DNA from: Owenweeksia sp965214115
Lineage (GTDB): Bacteria; Bacteroidota; Bacteroidia; Flavobacteriales; Schleiferiaceae
Reading direction: 5' to 3'
Assembly: GCA_965214115.1 (NCBI GenBank)
Contig: CBDCAU010000009.1
Location: forward strand, 186,001 to 250,000
DNA: 64,000 nucleotides
A model generated the notes under the pieces. It had not been told where the DNA came from, did no database searches, and saw nothing but the letters and a program-made list of their open reading frames with translations. Below, piece after piece: positions 1 to 9,596 of this stretch. The first letter of the stretch is position 1, and each line of letters opens with the position of its first letter. The position numbers and the translations under genes were made by a program.

Positions 1-650
1 GTTTCCAACAACTGATTATAAAACGAAAATTCCGAATCCAATTTTTGCCTTAAAATTTTATAGTCCTTTTCAGAAATAAATGACTCTCCCCTACCCCGAT
101 TTATATAAGGTAATGAGGATTGAATGCGCCAATTCATATTACCACCAAGCTTGGCCAAATCTTCGCCAAATTTTTCCGTTCTGCCGATAAAGAAGTAGTC
201 GTTTGGGTTCAGCCTACCCAAATACGTTTGTAGTGAATTTGCCTGATGCCAATATGCTTTATCGGTGGCAAATTCTATCAAACTGGGATTGTCCTTTCTG
301 AATTTTTGGTGTGCCGCAGTTTCGGCGGTCGTTCCCTTTTGTCAGTGGTGGTAGGCAGACACCAAACGGGCCACGGGGTCGCGCACCCAAGCGATCAGCT
401 TTCCCTTCGGATATTGTTCTTTCCATTTGGGATGCGCTTGAATGTGTCCGTGCACGGCCTTCACAGATGGTTTTTCGCTTTTATAATATTTTCCGTTGTT
501 CCACAATCGAAATTCTTCATTTTTATATAAATGTTTTAACCGAAAACCATATTGATTTTTCAAGATTTTATGAAACGAACTGCCTGCCGTTTTTGGAACG
601 TGAATGGATATTATTCCCGGATTAAATTTGAATAGCTTTAACCGAGCCAT
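1..650 (-). pseudogene. Sulfotransferase family 2-like protein, interrupted by an in-frame TGA; 3' end outside window
   Basis: The frame opens at an ATG at 650 and reads 102 codons. It has a 5'-phosphosulfate-binding-like loop near residues 15-23 (HVPKTAGSS) and a 3'-phosphate-binding-like segment (WVRDPVARLVSAY) near residue 88, the two PAPS-contact signatures of sulfotransferase family 2. A TGA at 342-344 stops it. I translated onward in the same frame to base 1: there are no further stops, and the sequence still looks like the family (for example FIGRTEKFGEDLAKLG). Homologues usually have an aromatic or hydrophobic residue just after this loop, so a TGG-to-TGA change is the simplest reading. 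The gene may be a recent pseudogene or carry a sequence error. At least 217 codons lie in the window. These enzymes transfer sulfate to glycans or polysaccharides. Confidence 0.7.
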
Positions 651-708
651 TTCTCGTTTGGTTTGATTTTTAACTTACAAACAGGCCTCTAAAGTTTTCG
701 CGCTGCTC

Positions 709-906
709 GCCTCGCAGGTTTTAAAAATCTGCAAGGTCTGATTTTGAACGCGTTGGAACAACGGGAAAATGGGGAAATTGATTGGTAGGCAGTCAATCTG
801 TAAAATCGCACGGCCGTGCGATTTTACAAAACCCGCGGCGTGCCGATGCATTCGTTGCGGGCAGCCTGAAAGGCTGCGACTACACAACTTGGGGCATCGC
901 CCCAAG
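709..906. repeat. Structured intergenic segment with four adjacent palindromes
   Basis: Between the sulfotransferase and the end of tsaD lie four inverted repeats. One at 711-739 pairs a CTCGCAGG-type arm with its partner and resembles the hairpin at 25031-25064. A perfect 30-bp palindrome spans 799-828, centred on CGGCCG. A 7-bp stem with a GAA loop lies at 861-877, and a GGGGC/GCCCC hairpin at 888-906. The last could terminate tsaD, which ends at 913 on the minus strand, although no clear T run follows. No coding frame here looks real. Confidence 0.55.
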
Positions 907-912
907 CACAGC

Positions 913-1935
913 TCAAGACACCACCATCCCCCGCCGTGCCCGCGCCACCATCCCCATCCCCGCAAAATCTTGTTCCAAAAATTTAAAATATCCCGTCACG
1001 GCAATCATCGCCCCGTTGTCGGTACAATATTCAAAATCAGGGATGTAGGTTTTCCAACCCAGCTTTTCTTCGCGGTTTTGCAAGGCTTGGCGCAACCCCG
1101 AATTGGCAGAAACACCGCCCGCAATCGCCACTTTTCGGATGCCCGTTTGCTCCGCCGCTTTTTCCAGTTTTTCCATCAAAATTTCGATGATAATCTTTTG
1201 AACGGAAGCACACAAATCGTACAAGTTTTCTTTTACAAAATCGGGGTTTTTTCGCTCCTCTTTTTGTAAAAAATAAAGGATGCTGGTTTTCAATCCGCTA
1301 AAGCTAAAATTGAGGTCGGGAATTTTGGGTTTAGCAAATGCGAATTTTTCGGGATTTCCACGGTGGGAATATTTATCAATCAGCGGGCCGCCGGGGTAGG
1401 GCAAGTTCATCATTTTGGCGGCTTTGTCAAATGCCTCGCCCGCCGCATCGTCGATGGTTTGACCCAACAGTTCGTAATCAAAATGCGATTTCACCAACAC
1501 AATCTGCGTATGTCCGCCGCTGACGGTGAGGCACAAAAACGGAAAATCGGGCGGCGTTTTGTTTTCCATTTCAATAAAATGCGCCAAGATGTGCGCCTGC
1601 ATATGGTGGATTTCGAGGAGCGGAATCCCCAGCCCCAGCGCGAGGGATTTGGCAAAACTCGTCCCCACCAAGAGCGAGCCGAGCAAGCCAGGGCCGCTGG
1701 TAAACGCGATGGCACTTAATTCACGGGGCGCAACGTTTGCCCTTTGGAGTGCGTTTTGCACGGTGGGCACGATGTTTTGCTGGTGCGCGCGCGAAGCCAG
1801 TTCCGGCACCACGCCACCAAATTCGCGGTGGACGTCTTGGCCGGCGGTTACGTTCGCCAAAATTTTCGTGCCTTTGCAAACGCCCACCGAAGTATCGTCG
1901 CAACTGGACTCGATGCCCAAAATGATCGGTTTCAT
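913..1935 (-). CDS. tsaD: tRNA N6-adenosine threonylcarbamoyltransferase TsaD
   Basis: TsaD transfers the threonylcarbamoyl group from threonylcarbamoyl-AMP to A37 of tRNAs that read ANN codons, in a cytoplasmic complex with TsaB and TsaE. The 340-aa length is normal. The N-terminus carries the ASKHA-fold ATPase start (GIESSCDDTSVGV, residues 7-19). The HxxxH metal site is H111/H115 (HHMQAH), followed by SGGHTQIV near residue 140 and the phosphate-2-like IAGGVSANSGLR near residue 270. The start at 1935 is the only ATG that leaves the N-terminal motif intact. It is divergent from tamB, with 14 bp between the two start codons, so the promoters must overlap the opposite coding sequences or be very compact. 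Confidence 0.97.
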   Translation of the reverse strand: MKPIILGIESSCDDTSVGVCKGTKILANVTAGQDVHREFGGVVPELASRAHQQNIVPTVQNALQRANVAPRELSAIAFTSGPGLLGSLLVGTSFAKSLALGLGIPLLEIHHMQAHILAHFIEMENKTPPDFPFLCLTVSGGHTQIVLVKSHFDYELLGQTIDDAAGEAFDKAAKMMNLPYPGGPLIDKYSHRGNPEKFAFAKPKIPDLNFSFSGLKTSILYFLQKEERKNPDFVKENLYDLCASVQKIIIEILMEKLEKAAEQTGIRKVAIAGGVSANSGLRQALQNREEKLGWKTYIPDFEYCTDNGAMIAVTGYFKFLEQDFAGMGMVARARRGMVVS

Positions 1936-1949
1936 TTTACAAAAGTACC

Positions 1950-4900
1950 GTGCTGATTAAAGCCCTGAAATTTTTGCTGTGGACGCTGGCCGTCATCATC
2001 TTGTTGATGCTGGTCAGCACGCTGGTGTTTTCCTTTCCCAGCGTGCAAACTTGGACGGCCAAGCAAGCCGTGGCGTGGGTCAATGAAAAATACGACACCG
2101 AAATCTCGCTGGAGAAATTCCGCTACATTTTTCCAGATGAATTTGTTTTAAAGGAAGTGTATGTCGCTGATTCCAAAGGCGATACGATGGTTTACGCCAG
2201 CGCGGTTGATTTGCACTTTGATGGATTTTTGAACAACACCGCCGCCAGCCAAGGCGCGGAAATCCAAAATTTGCAATTTAATTATCTAAAATATGAAGGC
2301 GAAGAGGACTATGATTTTAAAAAATTCACCGAAAAATTTTCTACGGGAAAGCCGCCGAGTGGCAATCCTTTTGGTTTGGAAATCGCCGCTATTTTAATCC
2401 AAAATGGGCAATTCCGCTATGAAGATTTTGGATGCGACAGTTGCACCGAATTTTACATCGAAAACCTGAACGCTGAAATTGATGATTTTGATTTAGAGGG
2501 TCAGTATTTTACGATGGACGTTCAATCGCTTTCGGGCGATGACCGCTACTCGCTGAACCTCAAAACGTTACAAACCGTTTTTTCCTATCAGGAAAAGTTT
2601 ATAGATTTTGAGAATATCGAACTCATCACCGAAAGAAGCAAGCTGAAAGGCGACTTTCGGATGGAGTACGATTCCATCAAAGCGATGCAAGATTTTGTGA
2701 ACCAGGTGAAAATAATCGCCAACATTGAAAGCGGTGAAATGGCCTCGGAAGACATCCGCCACTTTGGGCCAGAAATGCCGGATTTCCAAGTTTTTTATAT
2801 CGAAGGAAAAGCGGAAGGCATCGTCAATAATTTGGAAATGAAGGACTTGAAAGTGGAAGTGGGCGAAAACACCACCTACGCCTCTGATTTGAGTTTGCGC
2901 AACACCATCGACGTGGACAACATTTTTATCAAAGCCCAAAATATTGACCTTTTCACCACCCAAAAGGACATTGAATTTCTGTACGGTTTGTTTTCGGATT
3001 CCGCGCTGCCCACGGAAATAAAACCGCTGGGCAATTTGGTATTGGCCGGAAATTTTGAGGGCTATCTTTCTGATTTTCAAACCCAACTAAAGGTGCAGAC
3101 CGACTTGGGGCAAATGTCCGTGGACGCGCTTTTTCACGACCCGCAAAGCGCCGGGCAAATCACTTACCAAGGAAAACTGGCGGTGCAGGAATTTGATTTT
3201 GGCGTGTTGCTGGGCGATAGCAGTTTAGGGCGTGTTTCGGCCGACATCGACTTGGACGGGCGCGGCACCGACCCCGTGAAAATGAACACCGTCTTGAAAG
3301 GCAACATTTCCCTTTTGGAATACAACGATTACGATTACCGTGGGATTTCCGTGGACGGGAAAATCGCGCAAAGCCGCTTCCAAGGCGATTTTGGGATTGA
3401 CGATCCGAACCTGAAATTCGACTTCAACGGAACGGCCAACTTTGGGCAAGATACCTCGCGCTACGATTTCAACGCGCAAATTACCAAGGCCGATTTGTTC
3501 GCGCTGCACTTTGTGCCCGACAGTGTGGCCGAAGTGACCGGCGACATCGAAATAGACCTGAAAGCGCTGAACTACGACCACTGGGCGGGCGACGTGCGCT
3601 TCCACAGTTTCACCTATTCCACCCGCGACAATTTCTACTTTTTCGACACCATCACGGCGCACAGCGAGGGGCTGGATTCCAACCGCTATTTTGAAATCCG
3701 CTCGGACATCGTGGAGGCCAACCTGCGCGGCGATTATTCCTTGGCGGGAATGGCGCAAGTGGCGAAATCGCAGATGGGGAAATTTATAAAAGGCGGCGAA
3801 AAAACCGCACCGCCGGAAGACCAAGATTTCAATTTTGACATCACCGTGAAAAACGCGCAAATCTTGATCGACATCCTCGTGCCGAAACTGGAAATAGAGC
3901 CGAACAGCGTGCTGACGGGGACGTATTCGTCGGACACCAATACTTTCAATATTGACATCGAATCGCCGGGGATGGCCTACGACGGTACCGCGATCCGGGG
4001 GATAGATTTGCATTATTTGGGTGGCACGGAAAAATCGGTACTGGAATTTGAAGTGGCCTCGCTGGAGCTGGCGAGCGGTTTCGCGATTGATTCCATCGAA
4101 CTGAACAACGATTTTTACCGCGACACGCTGCTCTACGATTTGAGCATGATATTCCGCGACAGCGTGAACAGCCGCGCGCGGATAGATGGCTATGCGCTAC
4201 AAACGGACACCAACGATTTTCAGATTGGCATCAACGAAAGCCGCTTCAACGTGGGTTTCGAGGATTTTGTGATCAAGGGCGGCAACCGGATTTTGCTGGA
4301 CACCGGCGGCATCCACATCGAGGATTTGCAGGTGGCCAACAGCGGCCGCTCCATTTTTATAAACGGGAATATTTCCGACAATCCCAACGAAATCCTGCGG
4401 CTGCATATGGAGGGTTTTGGGATTGATCTGTTGAATTATTTCATCGGGTCGCCCTCCGCGCGATTCAATGGCGAATTGTACGGCGACGTGATCATCACCC
4501 AACTGCTGGGCGCGCCCAAGTTTGCCGCCGACCTGAGCGTGGACAGTATGGAAATGAACAGCACCTTGCTGGGGAATTTCAACGTGACCAGCGACTGGGC
4601 GGTGGAGGACGACACCATCAAACTGAACACGAAAATGACGCTGGGCGAGCTGACCACCTTTTCAGGCGAGGGCTGGTACCAGCCGGATTCCACGGGCGGT
4701 ATTTTTATGGATTTGGATTTTGACCAGTTCCGGCTGGCGGCGTTCAACCCCTTTTTGACGGGGCTGGCGGAAAACCTGCGCGGCTACGCCAACGGGGAAG
4801 TCCAGATTCGCGGCAATACCGGCGCGCCCGTGGTCACGGGAGATCTGACCCTTCCCAAAACGGCCTTCAAAGTGAGCTTCCTGCAAACCGATTACAACTT

Positions 4901-6398
4901 GGTGGGCACGCCGCGCGTCCAGATTTTGGAAGACCGCATCACCTTCCCCGATTTGCGGGTGCGCGACACCGAATTTGGCACCGAAGGCACGGTGAGAGGA
5001 AAAATCACGCACCAGAATTTCAAGAATTTCAATCTGGATTTGCGCGTGGACGCGGACGAACTTTTGGTATTGAACACCACCGCCCAGTCCAACGACCCTT
5101 ATTACGGGACGGCTTTCGTCAGCGGGTTCGTCACCATCCGCGGGGCGATTGACGAGCTGAAGATTGCCGCCGAAATGACCAGCGAGCGCGACACCCGTTT
5201 TTTCATCCCCATCGACGGGGCCACCGAAGTGCGCGAAACCGATTTCGTGACCTTCGTAAATCCCACCCAAACCGACACCTTGAAAAAAGAATCCAACAGC
5301 GACCGCTTTAACTTGGACAAGGGCATTGCCATCGACTTTGAGCTGAACATCAACCAGAACGCGGACGTAGGCATCATCATCGATTCTGACGTGGGCAACC
5401 AACTGGAAGCCACCGGCAACGGGACCATCCGCTTGAAAATAGCGCCCTACGGGGCAATGGAAATCTACGGGACCTACACGGTGGCGGAGGGCAATTACGA
5501 TTTTGTGATGGGACTGGGCGGGGCGGCCAACATCAAGCGCGAATTTGACGTGCTGCGCGGCGGCACCGTAACTTGGAACGGCGACCCGTACAACGCGTTG
5601 ATCAACCTGACCGCGCGCTACACCACCCGCGCCGATCCCAGTCCGCTGGTGGTGGCCTACAACGGTGGCAATACGCTGGTGCAGGTGGATCTTTACCTTT
5701 CCGGCGAATTGATGAACCCCGACATCGACTTCGACATTAGCGCACCGCGCGCCAACGGGCAAGTGCAATCCGTGCTGGGAAATCAACTGGGCAACCGCAA
5801 CGAGAAGTTCCAGCAAGTGTTTTCGCTATTGGCCCTGAACGCTTTTGCCCCGCAGGCGGGCGGGCCCATTTTCGCCTCCGGCGGCGGCAACAACTGGGAT
5901 TTTTTGGCCAACCAAGCCGCTTCCTTTCTCAACAATTTTACGGGCGACGTGGACATTTCCCTCGGCTACCAAGGCGGCGGCACCAACGTGAACGATCCCA
6001 CGGCCATCAACGCCGCGCAACAGCAGGTGGAAGTAGGCGGCAGCTACCGTTTTTTGGATGACCGCGTTACCGTGAACGGCTCGGTGGGCGTGCCGGTGGG
6101 GCAGGACCGCTCGCAGAGCAAAATCTCCGGCGACGTGGAAGTGGAATACAGCATCACCCAAGACGGGAAGCTGCGCGCGAAAGTGTTCAACCGCTCGGTG
6201 CAGCAATACAGCTTTGGCCAGCAAAACTACCAGCAGGGGCTGGGCGTGTTTTACCGTTTGGAATGGAGCACTTGGGCGGACTTGTGGAGAATCCTTAGCG
6301 AGGAGGAAGAGGCACCCAGCGACGAACCGCAGAACCAGCCGGGGGCGGAAGACAATACGCGGGAAGGGGCGAAGAATGATAACGCGGCTGGGAAGTAA
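1950..6398 (+). CDS. tamB: Translocation/assembly module TamB (DUF490), outer-membrane biogenesis
   Basis: This is a 1,482-aa AsmA/TamB-type protein. TamB proteins are anchored in the inner membrane, span the periplasm as a long beta-groove, and help insert outer-membrane proteins or move phospholipid to the outer membrane. One transmembrane helix lies at residues 7-29 (LKFLLWTLAVIILLMLVSTL), followed by about 1,000 residues of repetitive beta-strand sequence. The conserved C-terminal DUF490 region lies at about 1050-1400 (IYGTYTVAEGNYDFVMG and GGTVTWNGDPYNA). The start is a GTG at 1950: the frame is closed by a TGA at 1923 and there is no ATG between. The last 30 residues are acidic and proline/glutamine-rich, beyond the family core. 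The TAA stop is the first three bases of a heptamer array. Adjacency to tsaD is common in Bacteroidota. Confidence 0.93.
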   Translation: MLIKALKFLLWTLAVIILLMLVSTLVFSFPSVQTWTAKQAVAWVNEKYDTEISLEKFRYIFPDEFVLKEVYVADSKGDTMVYASAVDLHFDGFLNNTAASQGAEIQNLQFNYLKYEGEEDYDFKKFTEKFSTGKPPSGNPFGLEIAAILIQNGQFRYEDFGCDSCTEFYIENLNAEIDDFDLEGQYFTMDVQSLSGDDRYSLNLKTLQTVFSYQEKFIDFENIELITERSKLKGDFRMEYDSIKAMQDFVNQVKIIANIESGEMASEDIRHFGPEMPDFQVFYIEGKAEGIVNNLEMKDLKVEVGENTTYASDLSLRNTIDVDNIFIKAQNIDLFTTQKDIEFLYGLFSDSALPTEIKPLGNLVLAGNFEGYLSDFQTQLKVQTDLGQMSVDALFHDPQSAGQITYQGKLAVQEFDFGVLLGDSSLGRVSADIDLDGRGTDPVKMNTVLKGNISLLEYNDYDYRGISVDGKIAQSRFQGDFGIDDPNLKFDFNGTANFGQDTSRYDFNAQITKADLFALHFVPDSVAEVTGDIEIDLKALNYDHWAGDVRFHSFTYSTRDNFYFFDTITAHSEGLDSNRYFEIRSDIVEANLRGDYSLAGMAQVAKSQMGKFIKGGEKTAPPEDQDFNFDITVKNAQILIDILVPKLEIEPNSVLTGTYSSDTNTFNIDIESPGMAYDGTAIRGIDLHYLGGTEKSVLEFEVASLELASGFAIDSIELNNDFYRDTLLYDLSMIFRDSVNSRARIDGYALQTDTNDFQIGINESRFNVGFEDFVIKGGNRILLDTGGIHIEDLQVANSGRSIFINGNISDNPNEILRLHMEGFGIDLLNYFIGSPSARFNGELYGDVIITQLLGAPKFAADLSVDSMEMNSTLLGNFNVTSDWAVEDDTIKLNTKMTLGELTTFSGEGWYQPDSTGGIFMDLDFDQFRLAAFNPFLTGLAENLRGYANGEVQIRGNTGAPVVTGDLTLPKTAFKVSFLQTDYNLVGTPRVQILEDRITFPDLRVRDTEFGTEGTVRGKITHQNFKNFNLDLRVDADELLVLNTTAQSNDPYYGTAFVSGFVTIRGAIDELKIAAEMTSERDTRFFIPIDGATEVRETDFVTFVNPTQTDTLKKESNSDRFNLDKGIAIDFELNINQNADVGIIIDSDVGNQLEATGNGTIRLKIAPYGAMEIYGTYTVAEGNYDFVMGLGGAANIKREFDVLRGGTVTWNGDPYNALINLTARYTTRADPSPLVVAYNGGNTLVQVDLYLSGELMNPDIDFDISAPRANGQVQSVLGNQLGNRNEKFQQVFSLLALNAFAPQAGGPIFASGGGNNWDFLANQAASFLNNFTGDVDISLGYQGGGTNVNDPTAINAAQQQVEVGGSYRFLDDRVTVNGSVGVPVGQDRSQSKISGDVEVEYSITQDGKLRAKVFNRSVQQYSFGQQNYQQGLGVFYRLEWSTWADLWRILSEEEEAPSDEPQNQPGAEDNTREGAKNDNAAGK

Positions 6399-6497
6399 TT
6401 GGTAATTGGTAATTGGTAATTGGTAATTGGTGATTGGTGATTGGTAATTGGTAATTGGTAATTGGTAATTGGTAATTGGTAATTGGTAATTGGTAAT
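6396..6497. repeat. Heptanucleotide tandem array (TAATTGG)x14
   Basis: There are fourteen consecutive 7-bp units, twelve TAATTGG and two TGATTGG, followed by a partial TAAT. The array starts inside the tamB stop codon, so TAA is the beginning of the first unit. The 7-bp period is not a codon multiple, and the open frame across it on the minus strand (an ITNYQLP repeat) is an artefact. Confidence 0.97.
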
Positions 6498-6579
6498 ATA
6501 AATTAGGCGTGGGATGAGGTGAAATAAAAACCCGTAGTGCATTTAAAATTTTTCTTACAAAAATGAGTGCAGCATTTTA

Positions 6580-6716
6580 GTATTGAACCACGCCATCGGC
6601 GTGCCTTTAGAATATATGCACTCCCGATTAAGCTTTAGCCGAAATTTTTAATTGGGCTAAAGCCCCACAGGAAGGTGATTTCCCATCTCGCCGGGCTAAA
6701 GCCGCAGCGCAATACT
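6580..6716. repeat. MITE-like 137-bp element, copy 1
   Basis: The element starts with GTATTGAACC and ends with GCGCAATACT, and has the same length (137 bp) as the copy at 23071-23207. The shared core includes CTTTAGCCGAAATT, ATTGGGCTAAAGCCC and CGCCGGGCTAAAGCCGC. The termini are inverted repeats of about 25 bp; the left arm of this copy is degenerate (CACGCCATCGGCG) and the right arm intact. No ORF lies inside, so it would depend on a transposase elsewhere, perhaps a REP-associated Y1 enzyme. The rest of the gap, 6498-6579 and 6717-6761, shows nothing further. Confidence 0.8.
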
Positions 6717-6761
6717 TCCAAAGGCAAACGGATAATGGTAATCCAAAACGCCTCAAAACCC

Positions 6762-9596
6762 TCACCGCACCTCCAGTTTCTTCACTGCCACGGCCTTATC
6801 CGAAACAATTTTCACCAAATAAGAACCCGTCGCCAGCGGGCGAAGATCCAGTTTCAAAATCCCGTCGGCGGTTTTGGAAATCGCCTTTCGGAAAACCGTT
6901 TTTCCGCTCACATCAGAAATTTCCACATTTTGGATTTTAAAATCGCGGACGTCCCATTCCAGCGTGGCCTCCGCTGTGGCGGGATTGGGGAATAGTTGGA
7001 GGCTTTCCGCCAAGGAAATTTCATCCAGCCCGATTTCGCTCAACTTAAAGGCTTTGCAGTTTTTTTCGGCGCAGGCATTTTCCACGCACAGTTTTACTTT
7101 ATAAAAAAGGCCCGGCGTGAGAAAGTTGTGTTGCGGCTGCACATTGCCCGTCACCAAGGGCGAGCCGTCGCCAAAATCCCACTCAAAAGTGGTGGCGTTT
7201 TGCGAGGCGGTGCCGTCAAACTGCACCAACATCCCGCTGCCGGTGGTGGAGATGATGTTGTACGTCCAATCCGCCACGGGCGGCCCGCAGGTTTTTACGG
7301 GCTTGGCGATGGAGGCACTGTCGCCGCATTCGTTGGTCACAATTAGTGTAACGGTTTGCGTGGCGGTGGTGGAAAACGCATATTGGGTGGTTTGCCCCGT
7401 GTCGGAATCGCCATTGCCAAAATCCCAGTAAAAATTGAGGGCGTTCTGCGAGGCGCTGCCGTCGAAGAAAACGGTGTCGCCATTTACGGTAACGGAAAAA
7501 TCCGCGCTAAGCGAATCGCAAATTTGGATGATCTGCGTGGCGGTGTCGGCACTGCCGCAAGCGTTGACCGCGAAGAGGTGCACCGTGTAAAACCCCGGTG
7601 TGGCATAAGTGTGTGCCGGATTGGGCAAGGACGAGCCGGAGCCATCCCCGAAATCCCAAATCAAAGTATCCTGCCCGCTGCTGCCGCCGCCGTTGAAAGC
7701 CACTTGGAAGGCATTTCTATTGAAAACGAACGCCGCCGAAACGGGCGGGCAAACCAAAGTGGTAAAAGTATCCGTGACCCAAACGCTGAGACCGCCCGCC
7801 GCGCAACTGTCCTGAACGTAAACCACATAAGTGGTATTGGCCGATAAACCCGAAACGGGAAGCGGTGAGCCTACGTTTAAAAAATTGCTGCCCGAACCTT
7901 GGGGTTGGCCCAGCGGCGCGATTTGCACGTTGGAAAAATTACTGCCGCTGTTCCATACCACGCTGGCGGTGAGAGGTGTAATGCTGCTGACGCTCAGGTT
8001 GATCGGCGGCGCACAGGGCGCAGAACCATCGCTTTTCACTTCCACCTCATCAATGGCAATATCGCCCGTAAAACCCGTGTTGGCACCGAGAAACTTGAAC
8101 TGCACCGTGTCGCCCGCGTAGCTGCCCAGCGCCACGGAATCGTAAAGCCACGCGGCGGCGTTGCTGGTTTGCTGTTGGCCGTTTTTGGTATAAATATTTG
8201 AAAAACCGCCGCCCGTGCTGATTTCGACTTCGAGAGAAGTGATTTGGTTGCCGAAAAGGTGGTAGGCAAATTTCAAGCGCGGGTTTTGCAGATTAGCGGG
8301 GATGTAAATCTGCGGCGTGGTGATTTCGCCCGTTTGGTTGCCGCCGGCGCCGCTGGCCTCGGTATAAAGGTAATTTCCGCTGCCGGAAGCATCGGTATCC
8401 GGGCCGGTGTTCACCGAATTGGTGATTCCCTGGCGGGTGCCAAAGTTCCATTCATCCGCCGTGGGGCGCGTCCAGCAGGCGCTCACTTGGTGCCCCGCGT
8501 TGTTGAACCCCGTGCCGGACACCCAATTGCCGCCATCAAAATTTTCCTGCCAAGGCGCGGTGACCACTCCGCACAAAGTGGAGGCGTGGAGCACGCTGGA
8601 ATAAAAACTGACATCACCCACGCCGCAACTGTCGCGCACGAAAAAATCATAAGTGGTGGAAGGGATTAGCCCGGAAACGGTGGCCGAATTGCCCGTGGCC
8701 GAAACCAAGGTGAGCGGCGCGCCGCTGCCCGAAACGCGGTAGCCGATCTGCGCATTGGCCGCCCCGCCGCTGGTCCAGCTCAGAGCCACCGAAGTGGCGG
8801 TGATCACGCCAACTTGAAGATTCGAGGGTCGCGGGCAGGTGGGTTGTTCGTGAATATCGACATCATCAATGGAAACGGCCACATCGAAACCGAAGGGAGT
8901 GTTGCGCACGGCGCGGAAGCGCAGTTTTATGGTATCGTTGGCGTAAGCAGAAAGATTGACCACGGCGACTTTCCAAGCATCGGATTTGGCGTTTTGCTGT
9001 TGTCCGCTTAGCGCGAATTCTTGTGTCCACCCGTTCCCGTCAGAAACGTCCAGCACCAGCGAATCAATGTCGGCCCCGAAGAGGTGGTACCAAAACGTGA
9101 GCTCGGGGGTGGTGAGCGCGGCCAAGTCCACCAAGGGCGATTCTATTTCCGCTTCGAGCGAATTTTGGGACATCCCAAAAAAGCGCCGCCCCATCAGGAA
9201 TTTCCCGCTGCCGCTGGTGTGATCTTTTGTAGGGCCAGAGGCGAAAAGCGGGCTGGCCAGTTCGGGCGTAAATTGATAACTGACCCCTTCCAAGCGTTGC
9301 CAGCAAGCATCGATGGTGCCGGGCGCCACCGTGGGCGAGGGCGTCCAAACCGCCCCGTCAAAAGTTTCCATCCACGGCGCGGAAACGGGGGTACAATCCG
9401 TGGTGTCGCCCGCCGCGTTGCTCCAATCGGAAACATCCGCCACGCCGCAACTGTCGCGCACGTAAAATTCATAGCCCGTGTTGGGAGAAAGTCCCGTAAC
9501 CGTAAAAGGATTGGAAGTGACGTTGATCAAAGTCCCGCTTCCCAAAGAAAAGCCGGGTGCGCCGTATTCGATTTGCCAATCGGCCACCCCCCCCAC
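6762..9596 (-). CDS. Giant Fn3/MAM-like/PKD surface protein, C-terminal part (frameshifted)
   Basis: This frame holds the last ~940 aa of a protein that begins at 13491; the frames switch inside a run of eight G (minus strand) at 9587-9594. In order it carries the rest of an Fn3 domain (WQIEYGAPGF ... YEFYVRDSCG), a MAM-like module (APWMETFDGAVW ... IDDVDIHEQ), another Fn3 and MAM-like module, a last Fn3, three PKD domains (WDFGDGSG, WDFGNGDS, WDFGDGSP) and a T9SS type A sorting domain (LFPNPATAEATLEW ... GSYLVKIVSD). That tail is exported by type IX secretion and normally exchanged for a surface lipid anchor. The ATG-like start of this frame is not a real start. Its 3' part is very similar to the paralogue ending at 26146. 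Confidence 0.88.
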   Translation of the reverse strand: MGGVADWQIEYGAPGFSLGSGTLINVTSNPFTVTGLSPNTGYEFYVRDSCGVADVSDWSNAAGDTTDCTPVSAPWMETFDGAVWTPSPTVAPGTIDACWQRLEGVSYQFTPELASPLFASGPTKDHTSGSGKFLMGRRFFGMSQNSLEAEIESPLVDLAALTTPELTFWYHLFGADIDSLVLDVSDGNGWTQEFALSGQQQNAKSDAWKVAVVNLSAYANDTIKLRFRAVRNTPFGFDVAVSIDDVDIHEQPTCPRPSNLQVGVITATSVALSWTSGGAANAQIGYRVSGSGAPLTLVSATGNSATVSGLIPSTTYDFFVRDSCGVGDVSFYSSVLHASTLCGVVTAPWQENFDGGNWVSGTGFNNAGHQVSACWTRPTADEWNFGTRQGITNSVNTGPDTDASGSGNYLYTEASGAGGNQTGEITTPQIYIPANLQNPRLKFAYHLFGNQITSLEVEISTGGGFSNIYTKNGQQQTSNAAAWLYDSVALGSYAGDTVQFKFLGANTGFTGDIAIDEVEVKSDGSAPCAPPINLSVSSITPLTASVVWNSGSNFSNVQIAPLGQPQGSGSNFLNVGSPLPVSGLSANTTYVVYVQDSCAAGGLSVWVTDTFTTLVCPPVSAAFVFNRNAFQVAFNGGGSSGQDTLIWDFGDGSGSSLPNPAHTYATPGFYTVHLFAVNACGSADTATQIIQICDSLSADFSVTVNGDTVFFDGSASQNALNFYWDFGNGDSDTGQTTQYAFSTTATQTVTLIVTNECGDSASIAKPVKTCGPPVADWTYNIISTTGSGMLVQFDGTASQNATTFEWDFGDGSPLVTGNVQPQHNFLTPGLFYKVKLCVENACAEKNCKAFKLSEIGLDEISLAESLQLFPNPATAEATLEWDVRDFKIQNVEISDVSGKTVFRKAISKTADGILKLDLRPLATGSYLVKIVSDKAVAVKKLEVR

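Noticed and set aside
342..344. UGA read as a sense codon (recoded genome or selenocysteine)
   Set aside because: Other genes in the window use TGG for Trp, and no selenocysteine machinery or SECIS is seen. A point mutation or sequence error is simpler.
4662..5816. Minus-strand frame of 384 codons inside tamB
   Set aside because: It lies wholly within the conserved DUF490 coding region on the opposite strand; its His/Val/Gly-rich composition is typical of a shadow frame.
5826..6542. Minus-strand frame with an ITNYQLP peptide repeat
   Set aside because: The peptide repeat is just the 7-bp TAATTGG array read in three frames, and the rest is antisense to tamB.
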